From Saprospiraceae bacterium (GTDB lineage: Bacteria > Bacteroidota > Bacteroidia > Chitinophagales > Saprospiraceae): DNA of 64,000 nt. Location of the stretch: positions 1 through 64,000 of the forward strand of contig JADJYH010000034.1 of NCBI GenBank assembly GCA_016719855.1. The letters are read 5' to 3'. Below are positions 41,381-50,514 of the stretch, piece after piece. The notes under the pieces are model-generated. The model was given only the letters and a program-made list of their open reading frames with translations. It was not told the DNA's origin and searched no databases. The position numbers and the translations under genes were made by a program. Numbering within the stretch: position 1 is the first letter of the stretch; each line of letters starts with the position of its first letter.

Positions 41381-44300
41381 TTACTTCGTCTCTTTCAACG
41401 ACTTATAATACTCCTCCACCAGGTTCTTATAGTACGGTTTTAAGGACGGGTTCACCGTTTTGAACTGCTCGATTTCAGCCTCCCGTTTTTTGATGTATTC
41501 TTCGAGTGAAGGTGGCATTTTGCGCTCTTGGTCTTGGGCGGTCTCTGACTTGCGCCTGTTGTCCTGGTCGCGCTGGCGCTCGGCCCGTTCGTGTTCGAGG
41601 AGGCGGGTCAGGATGTCCTGTTGGCGCTTGAGCATTTCGTTGCTGAGGCGTTTGTTGACGAGGTCTTTTTTCGACCTTGTTCATCTGGTCAATGAGGTCT
41701 TGCAATTCCTTGTCGCCCTTGCCCTGACCTTGCAATTCTTTTGTTTTTTCTCCAATTGCTTGCGGATAGCGGCTTGGCGGGCGGCCATTTGGGCAAATTC
41801 TTTGCTGGTCGGGTTCTCGCCGTCCTGCCCACCTTCACCTTCCTTGCCACCTTCTTTACCTTCCTTTCCCTCCTTGCCCTTGCCCATTTTTTTCATGCCC
41901 TCGTTCAGTTCCTTTTGACCTTCGGAGGCGGGCTTGTCTTTGGGTTCTTTGCCACCTTTTCCACTGCCGGCGCCACCGGGGTTGTTGCACATCTGGCTGC
42001 CGGGCATCCCGCTCGACATTTGCATTTGCATCTGCTGCATGACCTCGCTGAGCATGAGTGCGAGGTCGTTCAGGTTTTTCATGCCCCGCTGCTGCTGTTC
42101 GGCTGCCTGGGGCTTTTGGCGTTCTTCGAGGTTGTCAAGGCTCTTGCGCATGTTGTCCTTGATTTCGCCAACCTTGTCCGTGATGAAAGTCTCCATCTGT
42201 GCTACCCGTTTTGCGAGTGCATAGAGGCTGTCCTCCACGACCTTGAAGTCGTCTTGGATTTTTTTCTGCTCCTGCGTGAGGCCAATATAACGGGGCGTGT
42301 TGATTTCGACGGGCTGAAACTGGTTCATCACGTCCTCTTGCTCGAAAGAGAGCGTGACAATGTTTTCGAGCAACTGGCGCAAGGCTTTCAGGTCCAATTC
42401 CATCTGCTCCTGCTCTTGGCCCGCCTGCTGTTCGGCCATTTTGGCAGCCATTTCCTTCATCTTTTTGGAGGCACTTTTTTGCTTGCGGCCAGCCTTCTGG
42501 TTCTCCTTTTTCTTTATGCTTTCTTTGCTGTCCTTCTGGTCTTCTTTAATGTCCTCTTGCTCCTCTTTTTGCTGGTCGAAGTCTTGCTTGTTCTGCAATT
42601 CCTCGTTTTTCTTTTCCAGTTCTTCCATCTTCTTTCCAATCTCCTCCATCTCCTTGTTGAGTTCCTCCTGTTTTTTCTCCAGTTCTTCCTGTTCTTTTTT
42701 CTGCTCCTCTGGTGATTGTTGCTGGTCGTTCTGGTCGGCCTTCTCGGTTTCTTCGCTGAGTTTTTCTTGTTCTTCAGCCAATTTTTCCAGCTTCTCCACG
42801 GTTTTTTGCACCTCGTGCTCAAATTCGAGTTGCTTATAAAGTTCTAGCAAGCGGTCCATATCCTTCTCCTTTTGCTCCTGCTGGTTCTTCATCTCTTCCA
42901 TCTTTTCGAGGGCCTCGTCTTTCTTCATTTCTTGGAGCAGTTCCTCTATTTTCTGCATAAGCTCCTTCATCTCGTCGTCCATCGTCTCTTCCATGAGCTT
43001 TTCCAATTGCTCCTGCTCCTGCTTTATTTCTTCGTTGGGCTGCTCCATTTCCTCTTGGTTTTCGAGGTTCTCCTTGAATTTCTCCTTGGCCTCGTCCATC
43101 TGTTTTTGGAGTTCTTTTTGGCGCTCCAGTAGTTTTTCCAGCTCCTTGCGGGTCTGCCAGTCCATATCTTTTTGCTGCAAAACCTTGTCCCGCAGCTTGT
43201 TCATTTCCTCCTGAATCTTCTGGCTTTCCTTGATAGCCTTTGCGAGGTTGTCCTTGATTTGCTCGCTGTTTTCCTCCTGCTTCTTCTCCATCTCCTCCAG
43301 CGTCGGCATCGAGAAGACCATGAGCGTCGTGCGGCTTGACTTGCTGCCGTTCACCCCGTCGTTGTCGAACACCTCGAAGAAGTAGGTGACCTCGTCACCA
43401 GGCTTTAGCGCCAGTTGGTTGAGGTCAAAAACATGGCGGTAAGCGGTGCTTTTGCCCTCCGATTTCTGTAATTTGAGGGTCTTGAGTTCGCCTTCCCGGT
43501 TTTCGCTTTTCACCCGGTAGTTGAACGAAAGACCGAGCAGGCCGTAGTCGTCGGTAGCTTCGCCCACGAAGTAGAGCACCTTGGCGTTCGTGCTGTCCTC
43601 GAACTTTTCCGCCTTGATGGTTGGGTACAAATCGGGCACAACGGTGATGGAATACGTCACCGAGTCGGCGTTGGGCAGGTCTTCGTTGGAAATGTAGAGG
43701 CGGTATATTTCGTCCTTGAGCGCCTTCTTTTTGAAGGTAAAAAGTTCGTCGGAGAAGCGCTTCGTGTCCACCGTTTGCGCCCCATTTGCGAAGCGGATGG
43801 AAATATTGTCAGTAAACTGCGAATTGAAAATCCAGTCAATATTCGTTCCCGCTGGCACCACGAGGTCACCGGTGCTTTTCAGTTCCTCGTCGGAGCGGCC
43901 TGTGTAGCCGGGGTAGTCGAGCTTCACGTCGAAGCCGATGATGTTGGGTTTTTCCAGCACCTCCAGCGTGTAGCCCTTCGACTCGATGGCGCCGGAAAGG
44001 AATCGGAACTCGGTGTCCTTGGCCACGTTGCTGAAACGGTAGCTGAACGTGTTGTTGCTCTCTTTCGTCAGGCGGTATTGGATATTGTCAATGTCAATGA
44101 AAGCCTCGTTGGGCAGCGCCTCGCCCTCCACCTTCACGGTCAGCGGGAACTCGCCAAACTGCACCACGTTGAGGCTGTCCTCGTTCACCACAAAGCGGAA
44201 AGGGGCCGGTTTTTCAAACTCCTTGTTGAACTCGATGAGCCTCCCCGTGCTATCCGTGATGAGGCTCGGCGCTGCAAACAACACAACGATGAGCAGCAGC

Positions 44301-44800
44301 AGCGGCGGCAGGGTGTATTTCAGGTACCTGCGGTTTTGGGTGAGGTCAATGGCCCGTTGGAACGGCACGGGCTTCACTTCTTCGGATTTTTGGTTGATGC
44401 TCGCCAGAATCAGCTCCCGGTTCGTTGCGTTGCTGTCCGATTGAGATTTCAACTGCAAGATATTCAGCAACTTATCTTTTACATTGCTGAAATGATCGCC
44501 GATGATGCCAGCGGCCTTCTCGTGCGAGATCACCTTGCCCAGCCGGAAATAATGCAACATCGGCAGCGCCACCCAAGTGAACAGCGCCACCGCCGAAATG
44601 CCCACGAACGAGAAGAACAGCGCCTCCCTGGTAGCTGGTTTGAAGTAAAAATGGTACTCCAAAAAGTTCAACCCAAGGAACAGCACAAGCAACAGCGCAA
44701 GGCTGTACAGCCCGCCCCGGATGAGCTGGTTGACATAGAACTTGCGGATGAACTGGTCAAGTTTTTCAATCAGCAGTTGGTAATTATCTTTGTAAGACAT
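41381..44800 (-). CDS. DUF4175-like membrane protein with long coiled coil (one frameshift)
   Basis: About 1140 residues from ATG 44800 (MSYKDNYQLLIEKLDQF). Two membrane helices lie near the N-terminus (GGLYSLALLLVLFLGLNFL, LFFSFVGISAVALFTWVALP) and a third near 44320 (YTLPPLLLLIVVLFAAPSLI). A beta-rich region follows, then a Glu/Lys/Gln-rich coiled coil of about 350 residues (43300-42400), then a Gly/Lys-rich stretch. A frame change near 41700 leads to an end reading SLEEYIKKREAEIEQFKTVN. Similar proteins occur widely in Bacteroidota, but their job is not established. The gene converges on the aromatic operon and is not part of it. Confidence 0.75.
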
Positions 44801-45079
44801 GGGCACACGGTATTGATGGTTTAAGGTTTCAATGGGGTTTCAGGTTGGAGGATGGTGGTTTGGTACTGCAAAATCCTCTCCATGCTTGTGGTCAAAACTA
44901 GGCATAAAAAGACCATCCTCAAACGCTTGGGCTGCATGGTAAGTTGCGGAGTAGGTGAAATTGGCAAATGTGTGGACGTAAACGCTACAAGCAACAGGCC
45001 GTGATAGAATCATTTGACGCTATCAAGCGATAAGCGTTTTATGCAGATTTAAAATTCAATTTTAAAATTACATAAAAAA
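44801..45079. other. Intergenic region, nothing recognised
   Basis: About 280 bases between two minus-strand genes. An AT-rich palindromic patch (TTTAAAATT/AATTTTAAA, near 45047-45070) lies just past the TPR gene stop and may end its transcript; otherwise I see nothing. Confidence 0.4.
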
Positions 45080-47149
45080 TCACTTCCCGCCCCGCATCTC
45101 CGCCTCAATGTTCGGGTTGATTTCCTTCGCCTTCGCCATTAGTTCCGCTGTCTTGTCAGCTTGGCCGATATTGTAGTAGGCGCTCGCCAAGTTGTAGTAG
45201 GCCGCTGCATTGTTCGGCTCTTTTTCGAGGGCTTTGGTGAAAAACTCTACCGCCTTCTGCCCGTTGCCGCTCACGCCGTTGGCCACGCCCAGCAGGCGCA
45301 GCGCCTCGTAATCGCTGGGGTTGAGTTCGTAAGCCTTGTTCAAGTAGGTAAATGCCTTGGCGATGTCGCCCTTTTTCTCCCCAAAAAATTGACCTGCCTG
45401 GCGGCAAGTGATTGCGAGATTGCTTTTGGCTTCACCATATTCGGGGTCAAGCTTCAGCGCCTGCTCGTAGGCTTGGATGCTGGCCTCGTACTGCTGCAAA
45501 TAATTGTAGGCATTGCCCATGATCAGCAGCGGGTTCTTGTAGCCGGGGTGTATTTTCATCGCCTCGTTCAGGTGGCCGACGGCCTCGTTGAGCATCGTTG
45601 TCTTGCGGGCGGCATTCTCCGGTTTCAGCGATTGGGCGACCAGCTCGCCGCCAGTGGCGTTGCGCAGCTTGGCGCTGTTCGGCACGGTCTTTATGTCGGT
45701 GGTGAACAGCGTGTAGTTGTCCTTCCAGGCAAAATTTCGGGTAAATGTTTTAACAGAAAAAGCCAGCAGCACGGCGATTCCGCCAATCAGCACCGCTGGT
45801 TTTGGTCGCCCCGTCTGGTCGGTGAGGCGGTAGAGCAGCGTGGCCACGACCATTGCGAAGCCGATGGACGGCATGTAAAGGAAGCGCTCGTTCATGTTCG
45901 TGCCGATGGGGAAAACAAAGTTCGAGGCGATGCTCAAGGTGAGCAGGTAGAACAAAATCCCGTAGCTCACCGGGTCTTTTTTGGGCAAACGGACGAGTGC
46001 GTAACCCAACAGGGCCAAGTGCGCCAACACTGCCAAAATCACCTGCCAATCGCCAAAAGTCATGATACCGATGGCCCTGGGATAGTAGTCGTGACTGAGC
46101 GGGTGCGGGAATACGAGCAGCAGCAAATATTTGCCGAGGGTGAAAAAATTGGTAGCCGTTTTTTCCGCAAAACTGAAGTCAACGTATTGGTTGCCAACGA
46201 GTTTGAGGAACGGGTTGTTCATCAGTTCCCGTGGTGGATCGCCCCCGAAGTCGAGCCCTAGCACGCTGATGCGGAGGAGGATGAACAGCGCCGCCGCTGC
46301 CAGAAATGGCAGCGTTTGCAGGAATATTTTGCCTGGTTTTGCATTCGTGAAGAAGAAAAACGTCAGCGGCACGATGGCCACGAACGTGATGGCGTTTTCC
46401 TTCGAGAGCAGCGCCAAAAAGAACACGACCGCCGCCGCCACGTTCAGGCCATTTTTTCCTTCGTAAAATGCCTTGAGCGACAAATACAGCGCCGCCAAAC
46501 TGCCCAGCAAGCTCACGATTTCGTCCCGCCCCTTCACATTGGCCACCACCTCGGTGTGGATGGGGTGTACCACAAACAGCAGCGCCGCCGCCAGTGCTAC
46601 AAATGGCCCAAAGCCCGTCGAGCCTTTCATTTGCCCATCGGGGGCAAGGATTTTCAACAAAAACCAAAACAGCACCACGCCCGTCAGTCCGTAGAGCAGC
46701 ACGTTGACGAGGTGCCCGACGAACTTCACGGCGTTCAGCTTGCCGCCCTCGTTCGGGTCATAAACCGTGTCGCCGTCCTTGTCCTTCACGGGCTGGCCCG
46801 CCACGTCCCGCTTTTTTGGGGCAAAAAGCTGCACCTCCGTGGCGTACATCAGCGGCGTCAGGGGCCGGTAGCGCCCGCCGGACACGAGCTTGTCTTTGCC
46901 CTCCACCTTGAAAAAGCCCCGGAACGTGTCGTATTTCAGCAGTCCGCCAAAGCCCGCCGTGCCCTTGCAGGTGAACTCGTTGTCGTAGATGACGATGGCG
47001 TCGTCCACGGCGTAGTCGAAGAACAAGGTGTTGGCGTACAGCGCTGCGCCGAGCACGAAGAGCAGGATGCTGAAATTGCGGCGGAAGTTGCTGGCCTGGG
47101 TGATGGCGGGCGCTTGCGGCTTGGGTGCGGATGGTTTGCGTTTTGACAT
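45080..47149 (-). CDS. TMTC-like multi-pass membrane protein with C-terminal TPRs
   Basis: 689 residues from ATG 47149 (MSKRKPSAPKPQ); an upstream TTG at 47218 is less likely. The N-terminal part resembles GT-C glycosyltransferase-type proteins of the TMTC/PMT group: a DD motif in FFDYAVDDAIVIYD, SGGRYRPLTPL, and HPIHTEVVANVKGRDE in an early lumenal/periplasmic loop, then about ten membrane helices. The C-terminal 200 residues are TPRs (NPLLIMGNAYNYLQQYEASI, AYEQALKLDPEYGEAKSNLA, AAAYYNLASAYYNIGQADKT). Likely lipid-linked sugar donor use in protein O-glycosylation is inferred from the family; Bacteroidota do O-glycosylate exported proteins. Frame intact. Confidence 0.75.
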   Translation of the reverse strand: MSKRKPSAPKPQAPAITQASNFRRNFSILLFVLGAALYANTLFFDYAVDDAIVIYDNEFTCKGTAGFGGLLKYDTFRGFFKVEGKDKLVSGGRYRPLTPLMYATEVQLFAPKKRDVAGQPVKDKDGDTVYDPNEGGKLNAVKFVGHLVNVLLYGLTGVVLFWFLLKILAPDGQMKGSTGFGPFVALAAALLFVVHPIHTEVVANVKGRDEIVSLLGSLAALYLSLKAFYEGKNGLNVAAAVVFFLALLSKENAITFVAIVPLTFFFFTNAKPGKIFLQTLPFLAAAALFILLRISVLGLDFGGDPPRELMNNPFLKLVGNQYVDFSFAEKTATNFFTLGKYLLLLVFPHPLSHDYYPRAIGIMTFGDWQVILAVLAHLALLGYALVRLPKKDPVSYGILFYLLTLSIASNFVFPIGTNMNERFLYMPSIGFAMVVATLLYRLTDQTGRPKPAVLIGGIAVLLAFSVKTFTRNFAWKDNYTLFTTDIKTVPNSAKLRNATGGELVAQSLKPENAARKTTMLNEAVGHLNEAMKIHPGYKNPLLIMGNAYNYLQQYEASIQAYEQALKLDPEYGEAKSNLAITCRQAGQFFGEKKGDIAKAFTYLNKAYELNPSDYEALRLLGVANGVSGNGQKAVEFFTKALEKEPNNAAAYYNLASAYYNIGQADKTAELMAKAKEINPNIEAEMRGGK

Positions 47150-47214
47150 TTTATCGGTGGACGTTGGTTGGTGGACGGTTGACGGCTTTGGGGCAGGGCA
47201 AAAATAAAAAGGGT

Positions 47215-47538
47215 TCAATCAATTGGCAGCTTGTTCAAATCCCGCTTTGAATAAACAATGGCGAGGACTTCCAATTTCTGGGGCATGACCTTGAAAATCA
47301 CATAATATTTTTTGCGGAAAATGTAGCGACGGTAGGACTTGTCGGGTGTTTTTTTGAAAGGATATTCGGAGTGCCGTTCTGGGAAAGGGGCGATTTTATG
47401 CACGATGGCATCGTGGAGTTCTTTCATGAACTTTCGGGCGAATTGGTCATAGCCTTGCGAAATGTACCATGCTAGAATTTCATCCAGCATTTCATCGAAT
47501 TGCTGTTTGAGCACGACCTCCCTGCCAGCGATAATCAT
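47215..47538 (-). CDS. RelE/ParE-family toxin
   Basis: 107 residues: DEMLDEILAWYISQGYDQFA, PFPERHSEYPFKKTPDKSYR, KKYYVIFKVMPQKLEVLAIV. This is the RelE/ParE fold pattern with the basic YRRYIFRKKYYVIF strand and a C-terminal VYSKRD. The toxin start overlaps the stop of the antitoxin by four bases (ATGA), the usual translational coupling. Members either cut mRNA at the ribosome or poison gyrase; the sequence does not decide which. Confident as a toxin-antitoxin partner by context. Confidence 0.8.
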   Translation of the reverse strand: MIIAGREVVLKQQFDEMLDEILAWYISQGYDQFARKFMKELHDAIVHKIAPFPERHSEYPFKKTPDKSYRRYIFRKKYYVIFKVMPQKLEVLAIVYSKRDLNKLPID

Positions 47539-47783
47539 AGTTGGTGTTTTGCTTTAAAAGCTTCGAGCGAGATGTCTTTGCTGCCTTCAGCCTTTTCGAT
47601 GATGGCGTTCAGTTCCTTGGCGGTAAGTTGGCGAAAGGGCGGCTCCAAGTCCGGCTCTTTTTCCACCTGAAAATCTACGAACCCCTTCAACTTCAGCGCA
47701 CCAAGCAGGTTGAGGACAAACTCAAGCTCGGAGGGCTTGATGATTAGTGTCGTTTTTACGCCAGCCAAAGTTGTATTTTCCAT
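47535..47783 (-). CDS. Antitoxin of the RelE/ParE pair
   Basis: 82 residues from ATG 47783 (MENTTLAGVKTTLIIKPSEL); longer starts are possible up to 47828. It has an acidic, helical C-terminal part (TAKELNAIIEKAEGSKDISL, EAFKAKHQL) of the sort that wraps RelE-like toxins. No DNA-binding motif is certain, so autoregulation is not shown. It overlaps the toxin gene by four bases. Confidence 0.75.
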   Translation of the reverse strand: MENTTLAGVKTTLIIKPSELEFVLNLLGALKLKGFVDFQVEKEPDLEPPFRQLTAKELNAIIEKAEGSKDISLEAFKAKHQL

Positions 47784-47843
47784 GTGCATCAATTTTTGCG
47801 AAGTTCGGATTTTTCGATTGAAAGTCAAAACTTGTCCAATACT

Positions 47844-49161
47844 TCACTGGTACTTTCCTTTTGTCTCACTTTTCTCATCCCCCAAATACTTCAACCCCAC
47901 CAGCAAAAAGAACAGGTACAGCGACACCCCGAAATTGTTCTCAATCGTGTTTTCCACAAAAAACGAGGAGAACACCACGGCGTGTAGCGCCAGGAACAGC
48001 GGGTTGCGCCAGTTTTTTTGGTAAAAAAGCGGCAGGAAAAAACCCACCAGAAACAGTGCAAGCCCAACCAGCCCCGTGCCAGCGAAGATGGTCACGAACT
48101 GGTTGTGCGGCATACGAAGCTGGTAGTTGCCGTAGGTTTTCGAGGCGTACTTTTCCTTAACGGCTTGGTCGAGGTCGCCAGCGCCGATGCCGAAGACGGG
48201 ATGCTCCCGCCCGATTTCGAGGCCGATGAGCACGGAGGTGAAGCGCTCGGCGTCGGGGTAGTCGGCACCAGCGCCCTGTTTGAACTGGAGGTAGTCCCAG
48301 CGGGCGTAGTCCACCTTGGCCTGGAAGCTGGGCATGGTAAGGTAAGCCAGCAGCGGCAATGCCACCACCCCGGCGATGCCCGCCAAGCCGAGCAGATAGC
48401 GTTTTTTACAAAACAAACCAAGCGCCGAGCGCAAGTAGGGCGAGGTAGAGCGACATCAGCCCGCTCCGCACCGACAGGACGTGGATGAAGACAAACAAAA
48501 ACAGGGTAAGTCCGCCGACCACCCAATTGCGGATTGCGGATTGCGGATTTCAGCGTCCTGGGACTTCAGGGGGTGGTTTCAAAGAAAATCTTCAACCCAG
48601 AGCGCCCCGCCGCCGAGGATGGTCAGCGCCAGCATCAGGCTGAATCGGATGTGGTTGCTGGGCGTGGTGAGGTGGCCGCCCCGACCGAGGTTGGTCATCT
48701 CGGCGTCGAAGTTGGCGATGAAGTTGAGCAGCACGTACACGCTGATGATGGACATCGTCACCAATAGAAAATACAGGATGGTAAAAACCTCCCGTTTGCG
48801 CAGCGGCGGCATGGAGGCGAATGCGAAGGGCAGCACCAAAAACGGTAGTTTGATGCGCAACCGCTCCAGCGTATAACCGAGGTCGCTCGACCACGGCCAC
48901 GACAACAGCACCAGCAAAAACGGAATGGAAACAGCCAGCCACGGCGTGTAGCGGCGGTAATTTTTCAAAATTTTCCCGAAGGGTGTCCCGCAGCGTGACC
49001 TTGACCCTCGGGCCGTCAATTTTTAGTTGGAAAACAGCCAGCACGACCAGCGCAATCATCGAAACGGACAGCACGAACTCCGCCGACAGTACCATGCTCA
49101 CCAAATAAATGAAGAGGCAGGTGACAGCTTGTGCTTTGTATGATTGCAGGAGGGTTTGCAC
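47844..49161 (-). CDS. O-antigen ligase / Wzy-like polymerase family membrane protein (frameshifted)
   Basis: About 440 residues from GTG 49161. Multi-pass membrane protein with hydrophobic helices (CLFIYLVSMVLSAEFVLSVS, FLVLPFAFASMP, LLGLAGIAGVVALPLLAYLT) and, near the end, the Wzy_C-type periplasmic loop EHPVFGIGAGDLDQAVKEKY ... MPHNQFVTIFAGTGLVGLAL. Proteins of this family join O-antigen or other glycans to lipid A core or polymerise them. Frame changes lie near 48990, 48580 and 48430. A heptamer repeat (ATTGCGG three times, 48526-48546) lies inside the coding region. The gene is divergent from pheS. Confidence 0.75.
48526..48546. repeat. ATTGCGG heptamer, three exact copies inside the ligase gene
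   Basis: Three abutting copies within the coding sequence; on the coding strand AATCCGC words give residues NPQSAIRN. A change of one unit would shift the frame, and the gene is in fact out of frame around here. Confidence 0.75.
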
Positions 49162-49165
49162 CTTT

Positions 49166-49344
49166 GAAAGGATTGAAGGATTGAATGTTTGAAGGATTGA
49201 AGTGAAGGGAACGAAAGGGAACGGATTAGGATTTTTACCACAATTGAATATTACCTTTGCCCCTCATTTTCTGAGGAAAACGAAGCGGAGAAGTCCCTGA
49301 AGCCCAACTTCAATCCTTCTCGCCTCCAATCCTACAATCCTTTT
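49166..49344. repeat. Inverted GGATTGAA word arrays around the pheS promoter
   Basis: GGATTGAA words run from 49166 to 49203 and return inverted as TTCAATCC/CAATCC from 49307 to 49341. GAAGGATTGAAGT (49191-49203) pairs exactly with ACTTCAATCCTTC (49307-49319). The pheS -7 element lies between the arms and the right array lies in its leader. Confidence 0.65.
49252..49259 (+). promoter_or_regulatory. Candidate -7 element of pheS
   Basis: TACCTTTG matches TAnnTTTG; a weak TTTT stretch lies at the -33 distance. About 90 bases before the pheS start. Confidence 0.4.
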
Positions 49345-49348
49345 CAGC

Positions 49349-50377
49349 ATGGATTCATTCGCAAATGTAAAACGCCTCATCGAAGAAATAGCAGCGGCCA
49401 AACCTACGACGAAGGACGAACTGGAGCAGTTCCGCATCCAGTACCTCGGCTCAAAGAACGTCATCAAGCCGTTGATGGGCGAAATTAAAAATGTTCCGAA
49501 CGAACAGAAAAAAGAATACGGCCAGCTCGTGAACGAGGCCAAGGACGCCGCCGAGCGCAAGTTTGCGGAGCTGCAAGAGGCGCTCGAATCGGCCAGCAGC
49601 GATGCCGACCTTGACCTGCTCGACCTCACCCGCCCCGGCGAACCGCTCCCGTTGGGCAGCCGCCACCCCATCGCCACCACGATGAACCGCATCGTGGGCA
49701 TCTTCCAGCGCATGGGTTTTGCCATCGCCGAGGGGCCGGACATCGAGGACGATTGGCACAACTTCACGGCCATGAATACCCCCGAAGACCACCCCGCACG
49801 GGACATGCAGGATACTTTTTATTTGCAAAACAGTACTGAAATGCTCCTGCGCACCCACACCAGCCCCGTGCAGGCGAGGGTGATGATGGGTCAAAAACCG
49901 CCCATCCGCATCATCGCACCGGGCCGGGTCTATCGCAACGAGACCATCAGCGCCCGCAGCCATGCGCAGTTCCACCAAATAGAGGGGCTGTACGTGGACG
50001 AGGGGGTGAGCTTCGCCGACCTGAAGCAAACGCTGATGTACTTCGCCCAGGAGATGTTCGGCACGCCGAAAATCAGGTTGCGCCCCAGCTTCTTCCCCTT
50101 CACCGAGCCGAGCGCCGAGATGGACGTGTGGATTGGCATGGACAACGAAAAGAACTACCGACTGAGCAAGGGCACCGGCTGGCTGGAAATCCTCGGCTGC
50201 GGCATGGTGGACCCACAAGTGCTCGAAAACTGTGGCATTGATTCCTCAAAATATTCTGGCTATGCCTTCGGGATGGGCATCGAGCGGCAGGCCATGCGGC
50301 TGTACGACATCCACGACATTCGGTTGTTTTTCGAGAACGATGTGCGGTTTTTGGGGCAGTTCAGTGCAGTGATTTGA
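49349..50377 (+). CDS. pheS: Phenylalanyl-tRNA synthetase alpha subunit
   Basis: 342 residues, intact, usual length. Class II aminoacyl-tRNA synthetase that charges tRNA-Phe as an alpha2beta2 complex with PheT, which is not next to it here. The N-terminal coiled coil (RLIEEIAAAKPTTKDELEQF) is followed by motif 2 (APGRVYRNETISARSHAQFH), FFPFTEPSAEMDVW, GTGWLEILGCGMVDPQVL, and motif 3 (GYAFGMGIERQAMRLYDI). Its promoter lies between inverted word repeats. The location ten kilobases from the Phe operon is of note because both respond to Phe-tRNA in other bacteria. Confidence 0.96.
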   Translation: MDSFANVKRLIEEIAAAKPTTKDELEQFRIQYLGSKNVIKPLMGEIKNVPNEQKKEYGQLVNEAKDAAERKFAELQEALESASSDADLDLLDLTRPGEPLPLGSRHPIATTMNRIVGIFQRMGFAIAEGPDIEDDWHNFTAMNTPEDHPARDMQDTFYLQNSTEMLLRTHTSPVQARVMMGQKPPIRIIAPGRVYRNETISARSHAQFHQIEGLYVDEGVSFADLKQTLMYFAQEMFGTPKIRLRPSFFPFTEPSAEMDVWIGMDNEKNYRLSKGTGWLEILGCGMVDPQVLENCGIDSSKYSGYAFGMGIERQAMRLYDIHDIRLFFENDVRFLGQFSAVI

Positions 50378-50514
50378 ACCAAGAAATTTTGGAAAAATAC
50401 TTGCGCCCACTTTTGGTAAAACCATGAGTGGATGCATTTTTTTCGGAAAGGAGATAGCCAGAAGGCCAGAATTACTACTTTGGCAAAGCAACCATTTAAT
50501 TTGGCAAAGTCATC

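Noticed and set aside
41741..43214. Long Leu/Phe-rich open frames on the plus strand
   Set aside because: They are the complement of a Glu/Lys/Gln-rich coiled coil in the DUF4175-like gene, which strips stop codons from the other strand. No start context or family.
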